Assembly (NCBI GenBank): GCA_017437925.1
Contig: JAFRWQ010000168.1
Location: forward strand, 1-7,157
Reading direction: 5' to 3'
Origin: Bacillota bacterium
GTDB lineage: Bacteria; Bacillota_A; Clostridia; Peptostreptococcales; Anaerovoracaceae
Length of the DNA: 7,157 bases
Each line of letters opens with the position of its first letter. The first letter of the stretch is position 1. The position numbers and the translations under genes are program-made. This document shows positions 6,592 through 7,157 of the stretch, piece by piece. Below the pieces are notes generated by a model. That model worked only from the letters and a program-made list of their open reading frames with translations. It had not been told where the DNA came from and made no database searches.

Positions 6592-7157
6592 CAGCGATCT
6601 GGGCGAAAGCTTCGGCAATTACAGGATAGGCATGGACGAGGAGGTCCTTAAGTTCATGACCTCGGCCAATGTGGCCTGCGGATTCCACGCTTCAGACCCG
6701 GTAGTCATGGAAAAGACCGTGGCGATGGCCGCAGAAGCGGGAGTCGCGGTGGGAGCCCATCCGGGCTTTCCCGATCTTCAGGGCTTCGGACGCCGCAACA
6801 TGGCGATGAAGCCGGCTGAGATCAAGGCCATGGTCATTTACCAGATTGGAGCCCTCAATGCCTTCTGTACTGCAAAAGGCCTGAAACTTCAGCATGTAAA
6901 GCCCCACGGAGCCCTCTATAACATGTCGGAAAAGGATAAGGTCATGGCCGACGCCATCACCGACGCCATACTTGCGGTGGATAAGGAACTGATACTTCTT
7001 GCCCCCGGTTCAAGCATGATGTATAAGTCGGCTGTGGAGAAGGGCCTTCCCGCGGCGAGAGAAGTCTTCGCCGACAGGGCCTACGAGGAGGACGGCTCCC
7101 TGGTGTCAAGAAGCAAGCCCGGCGCCATGATCACCGACGAGGACGAAGCGGTGAAGA
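6572..7157 (+). CDS. pxpA: 5-oxoprolinase subunit PxpA (LamB/YcsF family), 3'-truncated by window edge
   Basis: An open frame begins at ATG 6572 and runs without a stop to the right edge, giving 195 codons plus one base. Full-length family members are about 245-255 aa, so roughly the first three quarters are present. It is the A subunit of PxpABC. The N-terminal signature [12 protein letters not shown] (4-15, with Asp5, Asn7, Asp9, Glu12) is followed by [13 protein letters not shown] (31-43, His39), [16 protein letters not shown] (60-75, His63), [11 protein letters not shown] (107-117, His108 and His112), LLAPGSS (142-148) and [17 protein letters not shown] (164-180), all typical of the family's TIM-like barrel active site. 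AGGAGG at 6560-6565 lies 6 bases before the ATG. The gene overlaps the end of pxpC by 20 bases, in another frame, giving the order B-C-A as in E. coli. Confidence 0.95.
   Translation, partial: MYRVDLNSDLGESFGNYRIGMDEEVLKFMTSANVACGFHASDPVVMEKTVAMAAEAGVAVGAHPGFPDLQGFGRRNMAMKPAEIKAMVIYQIGALNAFCTAKGLKLQHVKPHGALYNMSEKDKVMADAITDAILAVDKELILLAPGSSMMYKSAVEKGLPAAREVFADRAYEEDGSLVSRSKPGAMITDEDEAVK

Overview
The window is a gene-dense, all-plus-strand bacterial stretch with seven protein genes, two of them cut by the window edges. The DNA is GC-rich by eye, with heavy use of AGG for arginine and ATA for isoleucine and strong AGGAGG-type ribosome binding sites. Those features plus the gene content (glutamate, 5-oxoproline and peptide-type amide metabolism) suggest an anaerobic amino-acid-using bacterium of the Bacillota/Clostridia or Synergistota type. 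That placement is inference; no marker gene here settles it.

Left block (1-3307): the 3' part of a membrane-anchored spermidine-synthase-like protein, then an alpha/beta-hydrolase esterase whose ribosome binding site overlaps the previous stop codon, then 34 bases later a full-length M20-family amidohydrolase resembling AbgB (p-aminobenzoyl-glutamate hydrolase subunit B). These three probably share a transcript.

Gap (3308-3422): 115 AT-rich bases, the only sizeable non-coding stretch, containing a perfect 14-bp palindrome and a 7-bp direct repeat with a 10-bp period. It is the best candidate for a promoter/operator driving the right block.

Right block (3423-7157): a stand-alone FMN-binding protein related to the synthase domain of glutamate synthase, with a four-cysteine cluster at its N-terminus. 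It is followed after 3 bases by pxpB, pxpC and pxpA, the three subunits of prokaryotic 5-oxoprolinase; pxpA runs off the right edge. pxpB/pxpC overlap by 11 nt and pxpC/pxpA by 20 nt. The gene order B-C-A is that of E. coli ybgJ-ybgK-ybgL.

Taken together, 5-oxoprolinase would open 5-oxoproline to glutamate at the cost of ATP, and the AbgB-like enzyme could free glutamate or another amino acid from an amide-linked precursor. The glutamate-synthase-like flavoprotein is the uncharacterised partner: it lacks both the glutaminase domain and the usual GltS Fe-S cysteines, but carries its own N-terminal cluster. Its tight coupling to pxpBCA is the most interesting feature of the window. No RNA genes, CRISPR arrays, mobile elements or clear terminators were seen.
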